64,000 bases of DNA from Saussurea involucrata (lineage: Eukaryota > Streptophyta > Magnoliopsida > Asterales > Asteraceae). The notes beneath the pieces are model-generated. The model searched no databases, was not told the DNA's origin, and saw nothing but the letters and a program-made list of their open reading frames with translations. Of the stretch, positions 32,671 to 41,994 are shown one piece after another. Position numbers and translations under genes: made by a program. Within the stretch, counting starts at the first letter, position 1; the number at the start of each line of letters is the position of its first letter. The stretch is from NCBI GenBank assembly GCA_033807775.1, contig CM066321.1, forward strand, positions 41,268,850-41,332,849, written 5' to 3'.

Positions 32671-32993
32671 TGATATCCCACTTCTAATCAAGTAACAATG
32701 ATAAACTCAAGAGATCTTCATTAGAATAGAGAAAGAATACAAAGATTGGAATGAGATCCCCTTTCTCTCTCTAAACTCTCTCTAGGAAGTCATCCCTCTA
32801 TGTTGCCCACCTCTCTCACTACTCACGTATATATGACTTGAATGAGACTCCCTCTTTACAAACCCTATTTATACACTTTGACTATCACTTTAGTTACTTT
32901 GACTTTGACCTTTAAGCCTCTACTTTGACTTTTACAATGCTTTGACCATTTACAAATAAACACTAAATCTTGAATACATTTTATGCACTAACA
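32671..32993 (-). repeat. R6 5' LTR
   Basis: 323 bp with TATA box TATAAATAG inverse at 32865-32873. PBS at 32657-32668; CCTAC follows. Confidence 0.93.
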
Positions 32994-32998
32994 CCTAC

Positions 32999-34568
32999 TC
33001 AGAAAACAACACTACCCAAGTCAAACACCAACCACTACCCATTCAACATCCTCCGAATTTACTGCCTTTCATGACAGTGTTAAACAAAGACTGACAGTCG
33101 CTCATACCTCACTTGATGCGCTAACCGAGCGCATCACTATACTTGAACAATCATGTAAGTCACAAGCTCGCGGTAACAAATATTGGCATGATCACGAGGA
33201 AGACCCCGATGACCATGAGGGGGAGAACTCGAAGAAATGCAAGCTTGATGACGCCTCAGCCACAGACCGAGTACATAATGAAGTCGCGGATGAGGTTGAT
33301 GCTGCTACAGGTACTGAAAATATTTTTTTTAAATATTCGGGTTTCGAACGGGTTCGGGTATGGTAAAACCCAACCCAACCTGAACCGAAATAACCGAGAA
33401 AAAGAGTCGGGTTCGGGCCATTCGGATTTCGGGGCTTCGGGTTCGGGCCGTTCGGATTTCGGGGCTTCGGATTCGGTCGGGTATTTCGGGTTCGGTTGGG
33501 TTCTACTCACCCCTACCTCTGAGAGAGTCTCTCAGTGGTTTGAATCAGGGGCGTATGGTGAAGAAAGCAACAGGCAGATTCTCTTATACGTTGATCCAGA
33601 AGTTGATCCGACGGTTGAAAAGCCCGAGGTCAACGAAGAGGAGATTCGGATGATAATGGCAACGGAAGCAGAGACGATCGACATCCCCTCGGACGGCGAT
33701 GACCTGAATTTTGAAAACTTCTTTCTGATCAAAGGTCAACATGTTCCTTTAATCGTCGTGTCAGTTTCAGAGGCAGACTTTCCTGAACCCGAGGATGACA
33801 AGAATGTCGTTGCCAGGGCTGCGTGGTATAAAGAACAGCAAGATATATTTCTTGATGATGTGTTGGGCGGTGAAACCCCAGAGGATATTCACATCAACCC
33901 GATCACATCCCCAATATATTTTCATATGCACCAATCGTCTACAGCTCCAATTCCACCTACATTCACAAAGACTCGACCATCTGCTCCTCAGTCAGCTCAA
34001 CCAGATCCCAGTCAAGCTGGTCCTTCAAATCCTGATCAAGTTGGTCCCTCCAATGCCAATCAACCAGAGATCAGTGAAGCTGAAAGAAGACATCAGATAG
34101 TCAGACTCCGAGCAGCTTTCCTTGAAGAGACCGAAAGATGGTTGTTTGCTCACCGCATCCACAGACTGGATCCATATGCAGTTCTGGGTGTTGGTAGGAA
34201 ACAGATGAGTTCAAGATGGAATATATGTTCTTGGTGAAAGGAAAAGTATGGAAGAGAGAGTGCGTTCATTCGAAGATCCAGATTGGTCAAGTCAGAGAAG
34301 TTGTGGCCAAACTTTTCTACAAGATCTGGTATCCGGAGTTTACAATGATGAGGAAGAATGGGCAGATTTACACGTTCTCTGAAGCAGATTTTTAGCATCT
34401 AAGGATCAACTTCGAATTCATGTACCACTACTTCTGAAACCTCCAGATTCGCAAGTTCAACATCCAGATAGCCCTAAAAGCCATCAGACGTTTAATGTAC
34501 CGTCAGTATCTCTACTATAACGTCTTTGATTTCCAGCTCGCACTTGAAAGCCATCAACCCATCGTAAA
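32999..34568 (+). pseudogene. R7 extra ORF, middle part, decayed
   Basis: It resumes after R6 (QSQARGNKYWHDHEEDPDDH-like acidic part), is cut by the hAT-like fragment at about 33330-33512, then is open from SQWFESGAYGEE to about 34190. After that frameshifts and stops occur. The end (QIYTFSEADF, then YRQYLYYNVFDFQLALESHQ) parallels VYYFTDADF and CYTDFQIALYLQKS of the R1 extra ORF. This supports the relationship. Confidence 0.7.
33330..33512. mobile_element. hAT-like fragment with GGGTTCGG repeats
   Basis: Dense GGTTCGGGT, TTCGGGGC and CCGAACC words ending in ACTCACCCCTA. This is the inverse of the TAGGGGTGAGT start common to small plant hAT-type elements. The left end is not recognisable. 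It interrupts the R7 ORF. Confidence 0.5.
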
Positions 34569-35425
34569 TAGGGATGTAAACGAACCGAACGTTCAGCGAA
34601 CCGTTCGTGAACCGTTCGGCGGGAAGTTCGTTTATGTTCGTTTATTTAATAAACGAACGAACATGAACAAGTTTTTTCGTTCATTTAACTAAACGAACGA
34701 ACATGAACAAAGGTCTCGTTCGTTCATTTATGTTCGTTTACGTTCGTTCATTTATGTTCGTTTAAGTTCGTTTAGCCGTTCGTTTACTAATAATAAGTAA
34801 TAGATATAATAAATATAATAAATTAACAACTAAATTCTAAGGAAATTAACATTAGATAAATAATTAACAATATATAAAGATTTACTAATTTAAGAAAAAA
34901 AATTAAAGAACACGGATGAGAGGATGACAATGTTTGTATATATAGTGTATGAGGCCTTAAACTTTTGCTTACTCTAGCGATGTGGGAGGCTGAGAGCCAC
35001 CTCTTCGGTTTTTGCGAGAATATTTGTTCCACATCGATGGTTTTAACAAACTCATGCCTCATCTCCATTGTATATATAACCCCTCATCCATTTTCTTTCT
35101 ATTGCATGACTACCAGCTTTTGGCTCAAGCCCTTTCTCTTGAGCCCTTGGGCTTGACTCTAAGTAAAAATATAATTGAGCACCCCATGAAAGTGGGTGCA
35201 CTGTTTGTTTGTTCAAGTATGTTCGTTTAAGTTCGTTTATGTTAGTCCGTTTAACGTTTAAACTAGCGAACATAAACGAACACGAACAAACCTATTTTTT
35301 AAACGAACGAACACGAACACCAAAATGTTTGTTCGCTTTCATGTTTGTTCGTTTGTTTGGTTAAGCTAAACGAACCAACATGAACAAGCCCTTGTTCGTG
35401 TTCATCCGGTTCGTTTACAGCCATA
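34569..35425. mobile_element. hAT-type MITE with GTTCGTTTA repeat arms
   Basis: 857 bp. Terminal inverted repeats are TAGGGATGTAAACGAACCG at the left and, inverted, TATGGCTGTAAACGAACCG at the right. The 8-bp target duplication is ATCGTAAA (34561-34568) and ATCATAAA (35426-35433), one mismatch. Both arms are arrays of GTTCGTTTA/TAAACGAAC. The centre (34790-35200) is non-repetitive and non-coding. No transposase. Confidence 0.85.
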
Positions 35426-35790
35426 ATCATAAACGTCCGAAGACCGAACAACCAACTCTCCAATATCGACGACTACCCACTTTACACCATGCTAAACGAA
35501 ACAGAATTTGGGTGATCTACAGAAACTAACTGGGAGAGAAACGTTTTCTGAGATTTTCCGAGATCGCCAAATACTTTGACGGTATCTTGAAGGCGATTCG
35601 ACTTCAACTTCAACAGATTCATCAAAGGAATGAAAGCGCAGTTGTTGGCTTTCAGAAGCCATCAACCCGAAGGAATCTTATGATCCGAGCCCTTGAAGAA
35701 CTGGACGACCGTATAGAGTTCAGAAAAGCTATGAGAAGAATAGAGACCTATATGGGACGCCGACCGAGAAACCGACCGTTCCGACCTTGA
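35426..35790 (+). pseudogene. R7 extra ORF, C-terminal part
   Basis: After early stops, 35587-35790 is open and helical (LQLQQIHQRNES ... RIETYMGRRPRNRPFRP). It corresponds to the C-terminal coil of the R1 extra ORF and ends 45 bp before the LTR. Confidence 0.6.
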
Positions 35791-35811
35791 TTGCTAAAGT
35801 TGTTGTCTCCA

Positions 35812-36066
35812 AACTTTAAGCCAAAGGGGGAGATTGTTAGGGTGAAAACTGTAATTGTCTTAAAATTATGGGCTAATTATGTAAATACCTCAAAAAGTAT
35901 AAATAGTTTTCTTTTCCTTTTGTTTTAGGTTAATCAATCATATTAGCTTTTAGAGTCGTGTTCTTAATTGTAAAATTCTCTGATTATAAATGAGATGGAT
36001 GACAACAGTTATTGAATCATTATTGTTTGATTAATACTCGTTATTGCACATTCTGGGATCCACACA
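35812..36066 (+). repeat. R7 polypurine tract and 3' LTR
   Basis: CCAAAGGGGGAGAT (35821-35834), then TGTTAGGG ... GGATCCACACA (35835 to about 36066). TATA-like TATAAATAG lies at about 35899. A weak inverted repeat (AACTTTAAG 35812-35820, CTTAAAATT 35859-35867, one mismatch) flanks the tract. The right end is uncertain by a few bases, as no 5' LTR is visible. Confidence 0.7.
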
Positions 36067-36990
36067 CAACAAGATAGTAATGGTTCCAAAATACATGGGC
36101 CTGTTGGCTCGTACACAAAGTTTAGTTGTGGAAAAAAATCATTTTAGAGTGTTTAACGAGTATTTAATTAATTTTTTTTAATTAATATGGGATTACTAGA
36201 TGGACTAAATAGTAATTAGTCCATACTTGTAACTAGATAATATCTAATTAAAGTCTTGATAATTATTAGACAAAATAAGATATTATTAGATAATATCTAA
36301 AAAGGTCTAGATAATTATTAGATAAATAAGATATTATTTAAATGGGATTCTAGTCACAAACCCTAACCTTGATTTTGAAAAAGCTTTCTCATTCTTCTCT
36401 CTATTATTAACGGCGCACCTACGCTCCCAAAGGAGGTTTTGCCGATTTCTCCAAAAACACACAAAGATATTCAAGTGTGGTGTTTACAGGATTGCATAAA
36501 AAATAAATGAGGTGATTTCTTGATACCTACGCGACTACATCCTTGGGGTGTGCTCATGATAGAGAGAATCCTGCTATTGGTTTCTTCACCATCATCAAAA
36601 ATGTCTTGCTAGTCTCTCTCTTGTTGTTGTTTGTTACTTGTATTTGATTGTAACCTGATCTTTGGAAGATTGTGTGTTGTTTTTGTTTCCGCTATGTTTG
36701 ATGTAAAGTTTTGTAATACATACAATCCAACAATTACTACATATCAAGGCACATCTATATTCAGCAAAATTACATGAAATTATGTTGTTCTTTAGTATCA
36801 GGCCCTTTCTTGTCTGCCCCAAATTATATTTTGTAAAGATGTGTAATCAATGTAAAGAAAACTAAAAAGGACAGTGTTGATCGTTGTCTGTGCAGTCTGC
36901 TAACAGAGGTCTTACCAGTTCACAGTAAACATGTTTTTAGTTTAATCTTCTTGATCCTACAATTTTGAAAAACAACCCTTATTTTATCTA
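36067..36990. other. AT-rich non-coding stretch
   Basis: Repeated ATATCTAAT/AATTATTAGA words at 36170-36350, then unique sequence with no frame I trust. It may be host intron or an old repeat. Confidence 0.4.
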
Positions 36991-37013
36991 TGTCATGGAA
37001 CTAGTTCTAACGG

Positions 37014-37146
37014 TGTTGAAATAATTATTGCCAATTCACATGCCCAGGCAAAAAACTGGAAGAAGGTACTGGAATTATATCAGCAACTTAAGGATGAAAC
37101 TGGTGTCGATGGATATATGATGAATACCTTAATTAATTACTGTCGT
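37014..37146 (+). CDS. Exon-like fragment of a PPR-type protein
   Basis: The open frame contains HAQAKNWKKVLELYQQLKDE and then GYMMNTLINYCR. This matches the pattern of a pentatricopeptide repeat (W-K-VLELY--L ... NTLI--C), an RNA-binding helical repeat of organelle proteins. It ends at CGTATGTAAGTG, where AT|GTAAGT is a good plant 5' splice site. The preceding AACTAG could be an acceptor. R8 has inserted 15 bp after the donor, so if the gene is real it has a very long repeat-filled intron. It may equally be a dead gene fragment. No other exon is recognised. Confidence 0.45.
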
Positions 37147-37161
37147 ATGTAAGTGTAGTTC

Positions 37162-37448
37162 TGTTAAACTAGAATCTAGTGAGAGAATGAAAGTACAAAT
37201 CAATATTCTAGAGAGAGAAAGCAATCTTGTCATCCATATCACTTTAGAGAGTTACAAGATTTTCAAAATAGGAAAGTTACACAAAATGACTTACTTACTA
37301 GAAACAAAGCTTACTTAGCCTATTTATACCTAGACATTACAAGGCATAAAGACTACACTAGATGACTTATACATGACTTTGACATACATTGACTTTACAA
37401 TTACATTGACTTTACATCAAATCTTGAATACAATATAATGCGCTAACA
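37162..37448 (-). repeat. R8 3' LTR
   Basis: 287 bp. It retains the TATA box (CTATTTATA, about 37321-37329) lost from the 5' copy. Confidence 0.9.
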
Positions 37449-37473
37449 TTCACCCCCTTTGGATTCAAGATTT
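37419..37473 (-). other. R8 polypurine tract enclosed by an 11-bp perfect inverted repeat
   Basis: AAATCTTGAAT (37419-37429) and ATTCAAGATTT (37463-37473) bracket the LTR start and the tract CCAAAGGGGGTGAA (sense). Confidence 0.85.
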
Positions 37474-37689
37474 AAAAAAAATAGCAGCAGTCTTCAGCTC
37501 TTGATCTTCAAAACTTTAACTTTTACCGCTTTAACTTTGAAGCTCTGGAAATCTTCAAACAGCTTTACAACCTTTAATCAAACTTGAAAAGTCTTTGTCT
37601 TTCACAATGTAAAGTCAATCATCTTGAATTGTAATCTTCAACAAATCATCATCAAGTCTTGAACACAAATTTCAGATCTTTGCAGCTTT

Positions 37690-38100
37690 GAAGTTTTCGC
37701 AATCCACTAAAATAAACTCCAAAAACTTTTCGTATGCTTGGACTTTTCACAACCAACTGTATATCAGAAAACGTTTTCGCAGATAACGTCTTGCGAAAAC
37801 TAAACTTTTCGCAACCAACTTGATGAGTAAACAAGCTTTTCGTAGAATGAACCTTGCGAAAACAACAACTTTTCGCAATCAACTTGATGAGTAAACAAGG
37901 TTTTCGTAGAATGAACCTTGCGAAAACAACAACTTTTCGCAATCACCTCTATGCGAAAACCATACTTTTCGCAATCAACACAATGCAAAAACTTAACTTT
38001 TCGTAGTCTTCTTTGTGCGAAAACTTCACTCTCCGTATCCTCTGTAATGCGAAAACTAAACTTTACTCCACCAACTTATACGAAAACTTTGAATGATTTC
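37690..38100 (-). repeat. GCGAAAA/TTTTCGC array, R8 trailer
   Basis: Repeated TTGCGAAAA and TTTTCGCAA words, several as perfect 9-bp stems around CAACAAC (for example 37856-37880 and 37917-37941). The apparent ORFs across it are repeat artefacts. Confidence 0.88.
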
Positions 38101-40140
38101 TTGAACTTTGTTACGAAAACTTTGAATGATTTCTTGAACTTTGTATCTTCATCTCTTTGACCTCTTTGACCTTGAGTTGTCTTTGAACAACGAACTCTCT
38201 CGAATCATCTCGAAACATCTTCTTGACTTTGACAAATCGTTATGCTATTTCTCCCCTTTTATCTATCATTGATATATTTCCCCCTTTTCTTGAGTATGTT
38301 ATTTCTCCCCCTTTTTGATGATTGTGAGCATCATGATAATCAAAACTTTCATCAATTTCAGCACTGTCTTAGTTCACCACTAACATTCTCCTCATTTTGA
38401 TATGATATAGCCGTCAATTCCAAAAAAATATTTATCTGAATCTTTTCAAATTCAGATAGAATGAATGTGGTAACCCTAAAACAACAGATGAATTAGTTAA
38501 AATGCCTGTAAGTAGCACGGAGCCACTTAGTACAATGATGTACTTTGGAAAGGAGCTTTTTGATGTTCACTCCTCCAGGGCTTCCATTCAATCATCGAAA
38601 AACACAAAGGAATTTCTATGAACGTTATGACAAGAAAACATATTCCTTGTGTGTACGTGCATGTGTAGAAATGATTGAAGCAACGTATGCTTGATTATTA
38701 GGCTCAAAGTGTGTAAACTGTTGAGACAGCAACAAGTTTTCCACGGACTCAATGTACATGATCGAAGTGCGAAGGTGGGGCAAACTTCTTTCTTTTTCAA
38801 TATCCAAACCTTCCGAATGAAGATTAGATAGATTATATGTTGCGTCCCCAAGAAAAATTGAAACATTTCTTTGTTGAGAAAGAAATGAGTAGTTGGTGGG
38901 GTTAAAGGAAGAGTTGGCATGGGCAATTTGCCTGTTTCAATTATGGTCACCAAAGAATGTGAACCAATCAGTAATGTGGCTTCCCGGCTCAGAAAATGGT
39001 TGGTGCAGAGTTCTCTTATTCTTTTAACTCTGTTCTCAAGCCCTCTTTCTGTTTTTAATCCGCTCACTTCTACCCAAACTCTCGTTTACATTTTACCTCA
39101 GCACAATGAGATTACTCAATCGGATGAGTTATCTCCACCACTCTTTGATGTAGACCCCTCACACCTCAATCACTCAAGGATAACATCTTGGGTAGGAAAC
39201 ACTGGTTAACGTGAATCCATAGAAGTTAACTAATCTCACACTGATCCCATGAAATTTTGTCCTAAAATTTTGTGTTGTTCAACAGTTTAGCTTGTACAAA
39301 TAAATCTCAGAATTTGAATGACATTGTCATCAGAATGTATTCTCCTCAATAATATCATGAAATATTTGAGCATTTGAACTTTGAAGAATTCTCACAACAA
39401 GAATATTGAAAGAATGAAATGAATTCGAAAGACTTGTTTGAGAATCTGACAATGTATCAATCAGATCAAATATTTTGAAATATAATCATGAAGGATTAGG
39501 GTATCAAAGAATTGAAATTTGTTTATATGAACAAATATAAACAATCTTTGAATGAAACGGTTAATTCTCACGCTGAAAAAAAATGAATGATGCTCAACAA
39601 AATTTGAAATACAAACGAGAGTATTACCATCGAAAAATTGTTTCATTTTAAGACATGGTAATAACAAAGTCGATATAAAGATGAACTGGTGTGTATGAAT
39701 ACTTGAAAGTATATAAAAAAGATAATACACAAGTATTAACTTTTGGAAACACAAGGTCAGAATTGATGTTATAATAATTTGAGATCTCCATGAAAAACAT
39801 TTAAAATCACACTTCTAAATTCATAAACTTTGTTTGAGAATAGAGAAGTGGTTTGAACATTTAAGGAAAATTATTTTTCATGTTCGAAAGTCGTTCTTCT
39901 TTCAAACAATCTGAGATTAAGATCAAAATATACTTACAATCAGCAACGTTTGAGCTCCCCCTCAAATCATGATAGCATGATTTAAAATCATATAATCTCC
40001 CCCTTAACATGTGCAAATGATCTTTATTTGAACAAATCTGCACAAATAACAAGACTTGGATCAAAATATCCTTAATCGTTAAAACAAGTTCTGAATTACC
40101 AGGATTGAAAGTAAATTCAGAAGCCATAGTCATTGAAGAC
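38100..40140 (-). other. R8 trailer with SIRE extra-ORF fossil
   Basis: Homologous to 1-1546 and 28200-29900. The fossil coding part is about 38310-39220. No intact gene. Confidence 0.65.
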
Positions 40141-40146
40141 CGAGTC

Positions 40147-40390
40147 CTGATCTGATATGATCAGAAGTCAAAATCTCTTTGAAGTACGAGTCCTGAGCTG
40201 ATTTACTCAGAAGTCTAAATCTTTTTGAAGTACGAGTCCTAAACTGATATGTTTAGAAGTCATAAACATTGAAGTACGAGTTCTGGGCTGATTTACTCAG
40301 AATTCTAAATCTCTTGTACGCTCGGGTTCTAAACTGATGTGTTTAGAAGCCAATGTCGTTGAAGTACGGGTTCTGAACTGAAGTATTCAG
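40147..40390 (-). other. R8 hairpin array with compensatory stems
   Basis: Six units 32-46 bp apart, each with a 6-nt loop. Plus-strand stems are CTGATC/GATCAG (40147-40164), CTGAGC/ACTCAG (40193-40210), CTAAAC/GTTTAG (40239-40256), CTGGGC/ACTCAG (40283-40300), CTAAAC/GTTTAG (40329-40346) and CTGAAC/ATTCAG (40373-40390). On the element's sense RNA the C/A inner pairs become U-G wobbles. Confidence 0.8.
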
Positions 40391-40558
40391 AAGTCACATA
40401 TCTTTGAAGAACGTTCTGAACTGTGTATTAAGAAGTCAAAATCTTTACTCCCCCTTAACAGTACATGCACTCTTCTTCAACAAACTGCACAACTCTTCTT
40501 CTGTTTTCCAACCATGTGTATGAAAGATATTGCACAATCAGCACTACACATGATGAAC

Positions 40559-40566
40559 CTGCAAAA
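40559..40566 (-). promoter_or_regulatory. Acceptor-like TTTTGCAG after the R8 ORF
   Basis: Sense order is TAA, TCTG, TTTTGCAG, GTTCATCATGTG, as in R3. Confidence 0.45.
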
Positions 40567-40736
40567 CAGATTAAGTTGATTTTGGTACCCAACAGAACTT
40601 GGGTCCTGGTTTGTTAGGTGCAGTTCTCTTTGAAGTTCGATAAGTACCGTACCAATAAGAAACATAATCTTTATGCCCAAAATCATTTGATCCACAGTAA
40701 GAACAACAAATTTTCTTTTGTGCCAACCTAACTAAT

Positions 40737-41042
40737 TGTTAGAGCATTATTGTATTCAAGATTTATTGTAAAGTCTTGTATAATGTCAAACATTGTAAAA
40801 GTCAAAGAAAGTCTAAGTCAAGTGAAAAGTCAAACTAGCTTTAGTGTTTAAAGCTTTGTAATTAGGTGGTATAAATAGGTTTAGTTTGCTTAAGTCTAAA
40901 TGGGGAATATTTGATAGTAAGTCTAGAGGAGAGCTTTAGAGAAACATTTTATGTTCATGTCATTTGTACTTTGAAGATTAATACATGGATGACTTTCTCT
41001 CTAGATATTAGTGTGTTTGAGTGCTAGATCTGGGAATTCACA
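40737..41042 (+). repeat. R9 5' LTR
   Basis: 306 bp, TGTTAGAG ... AATTCACA. TATA box TATAAATAG at 40870-40878. Confidence 0.95.
40870..40878 (+). promoter_or_regulatory. R9 LTR TATA box
   Basis: TATAAATAG, with transcription expected to start about 30 bp downstream. Confidence 0.6.
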
Positions 41043-41044
41043 TT

Positions 41045-41056
41045 TGGTATCAGAGC
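41045..41056 (+). other. R9 primer-binding site
   Basis: TGGTATCAGAGC, 2 nt after the LTR. Confidence 0.95.
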
Positions 41057-41439
41057 TATACAGAAATTTCAATCAGATTTGTGAAGAACTTGAAGAATTT
41101 GGGCATTTTTTTATATTTTCGAAATTCACAAGTTCACTCGATTTCTGCATTTTGATTGTGTTTTGGTTAATGATTTGAGTACAGATCTGTTCGAGTTGAT
41201 TATCTGGATCAATTCGTGCAAGGATTCAGAATCAGAACACATATTTCAAAGGATTTCAGCAGGTTTGTGATTGTTTTTCGGAAAGTTATTGTGCAGATCG
41301 AAAGAGGCATTTCTACAGTGTTCTTGGTGTTATTTCCTGAACAAAAGGTGTTCAGATTAGTTGTGCGAATCATCCTACAAAGTTTCGAATCAATTGGTGT
41401 TGATTTGAGCAAGTTAGGACACTTAGAAATTTTTGAATC

Positions 41440-41810
41440 TCGGAAACTCATAACTGTCGTATGAAACTGTGTTCATAAACTCATAACTGTCGTACATCAT
41501 TGGCCTTCAAAAACTCATAATTGTCGCACGATACTAATCATCATAACTGTCGCACGATTCTTGCCCGACTTCATTTTTAGTCGTATAAGAAGCATACGAC
41601 AGTTACTGTTCATGGATCTAGTCGTATAAGAAGCATACGACAGTTACTGTTCATAAGGCAAAGTCGTACAAGGCTTATACGAGAGTTGATCCAAGTCGTG
41701 CCCGTGTCATACGACAGTTACTGTTCAACAACGCTAGTCGTACAAGAGGTATACGAGAGTTACTGTTTACTTGGTAAGTCGCACATGATCTATCCGACAG
41801 TCGTATAAAT
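41440..41810 (+). repeat. GTCGTA/TACGAC array in the R9 leader
   Basis: Units CATACGACAGTTACTGTTCA alternate with AGTCGTATAAGAAG. GTCGTAT and ATACGAC pair around a 7-nt loop. It is the same repeat as in the R6 leader (31540-32110), in the same sense orientation. Confidence 0.85.
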
Positions 41811-41994
41811 AAAAATAAATAAATAAAGAGTATTTTGAGAAAAAAAGAGTATTTTGAGAAAAAAAATTTATTCCGAAATTTTTTCTATAGTGTTTTTCAT
41901 ACACTTTAAGAGCTTTTCAAGAAAAAATTTTATAGTGTATTTTATACACTTTCTGATTAATTTTCTGAAAGATCATCTTCTAGCATTCTTCAAG

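Larger units (their letters stand above)
27581..32993 (-). mobile_element. R6: mosaic non-autonomous LTR element with an internal LTR pair
   Basis: 5413 bp, minus. LTRs are 27581-27903 and 32671-32993, both 323 bp with about three differences. The target duplication CCTAC is exact (27576-27580 and 32994-32998). The PBS is at 32657-32668. Instead of an ORF, the middle contains a second PBS (30427-30438), two tandem copies of a different LTR (30441-30693, 30698-30950) and a polypurine tract. The left internal part is the common trailer plus hairpin array, and the right part is a leader with GC box and GTCGTA array. It has no coding capacity. Confidence 0.9.
27403..36066 (+). mobile_element. R7: 3' half of an old SIRE-type element, plus strand
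   Basis: Coding pieces 27403-27580, 32999-33330, 33513-34568 and 35426-35790 form one decayed ORF homologous to the extra ORF of R1. They are followed by a polypurine tract (35822-35834) and a 3' LTR (35835 to about 36066). The 5' part is outside the window or deleted. R5, R6 and two hAT-type elements have inserted into it, so it is the oldest layer here. Confidence 0.75.
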
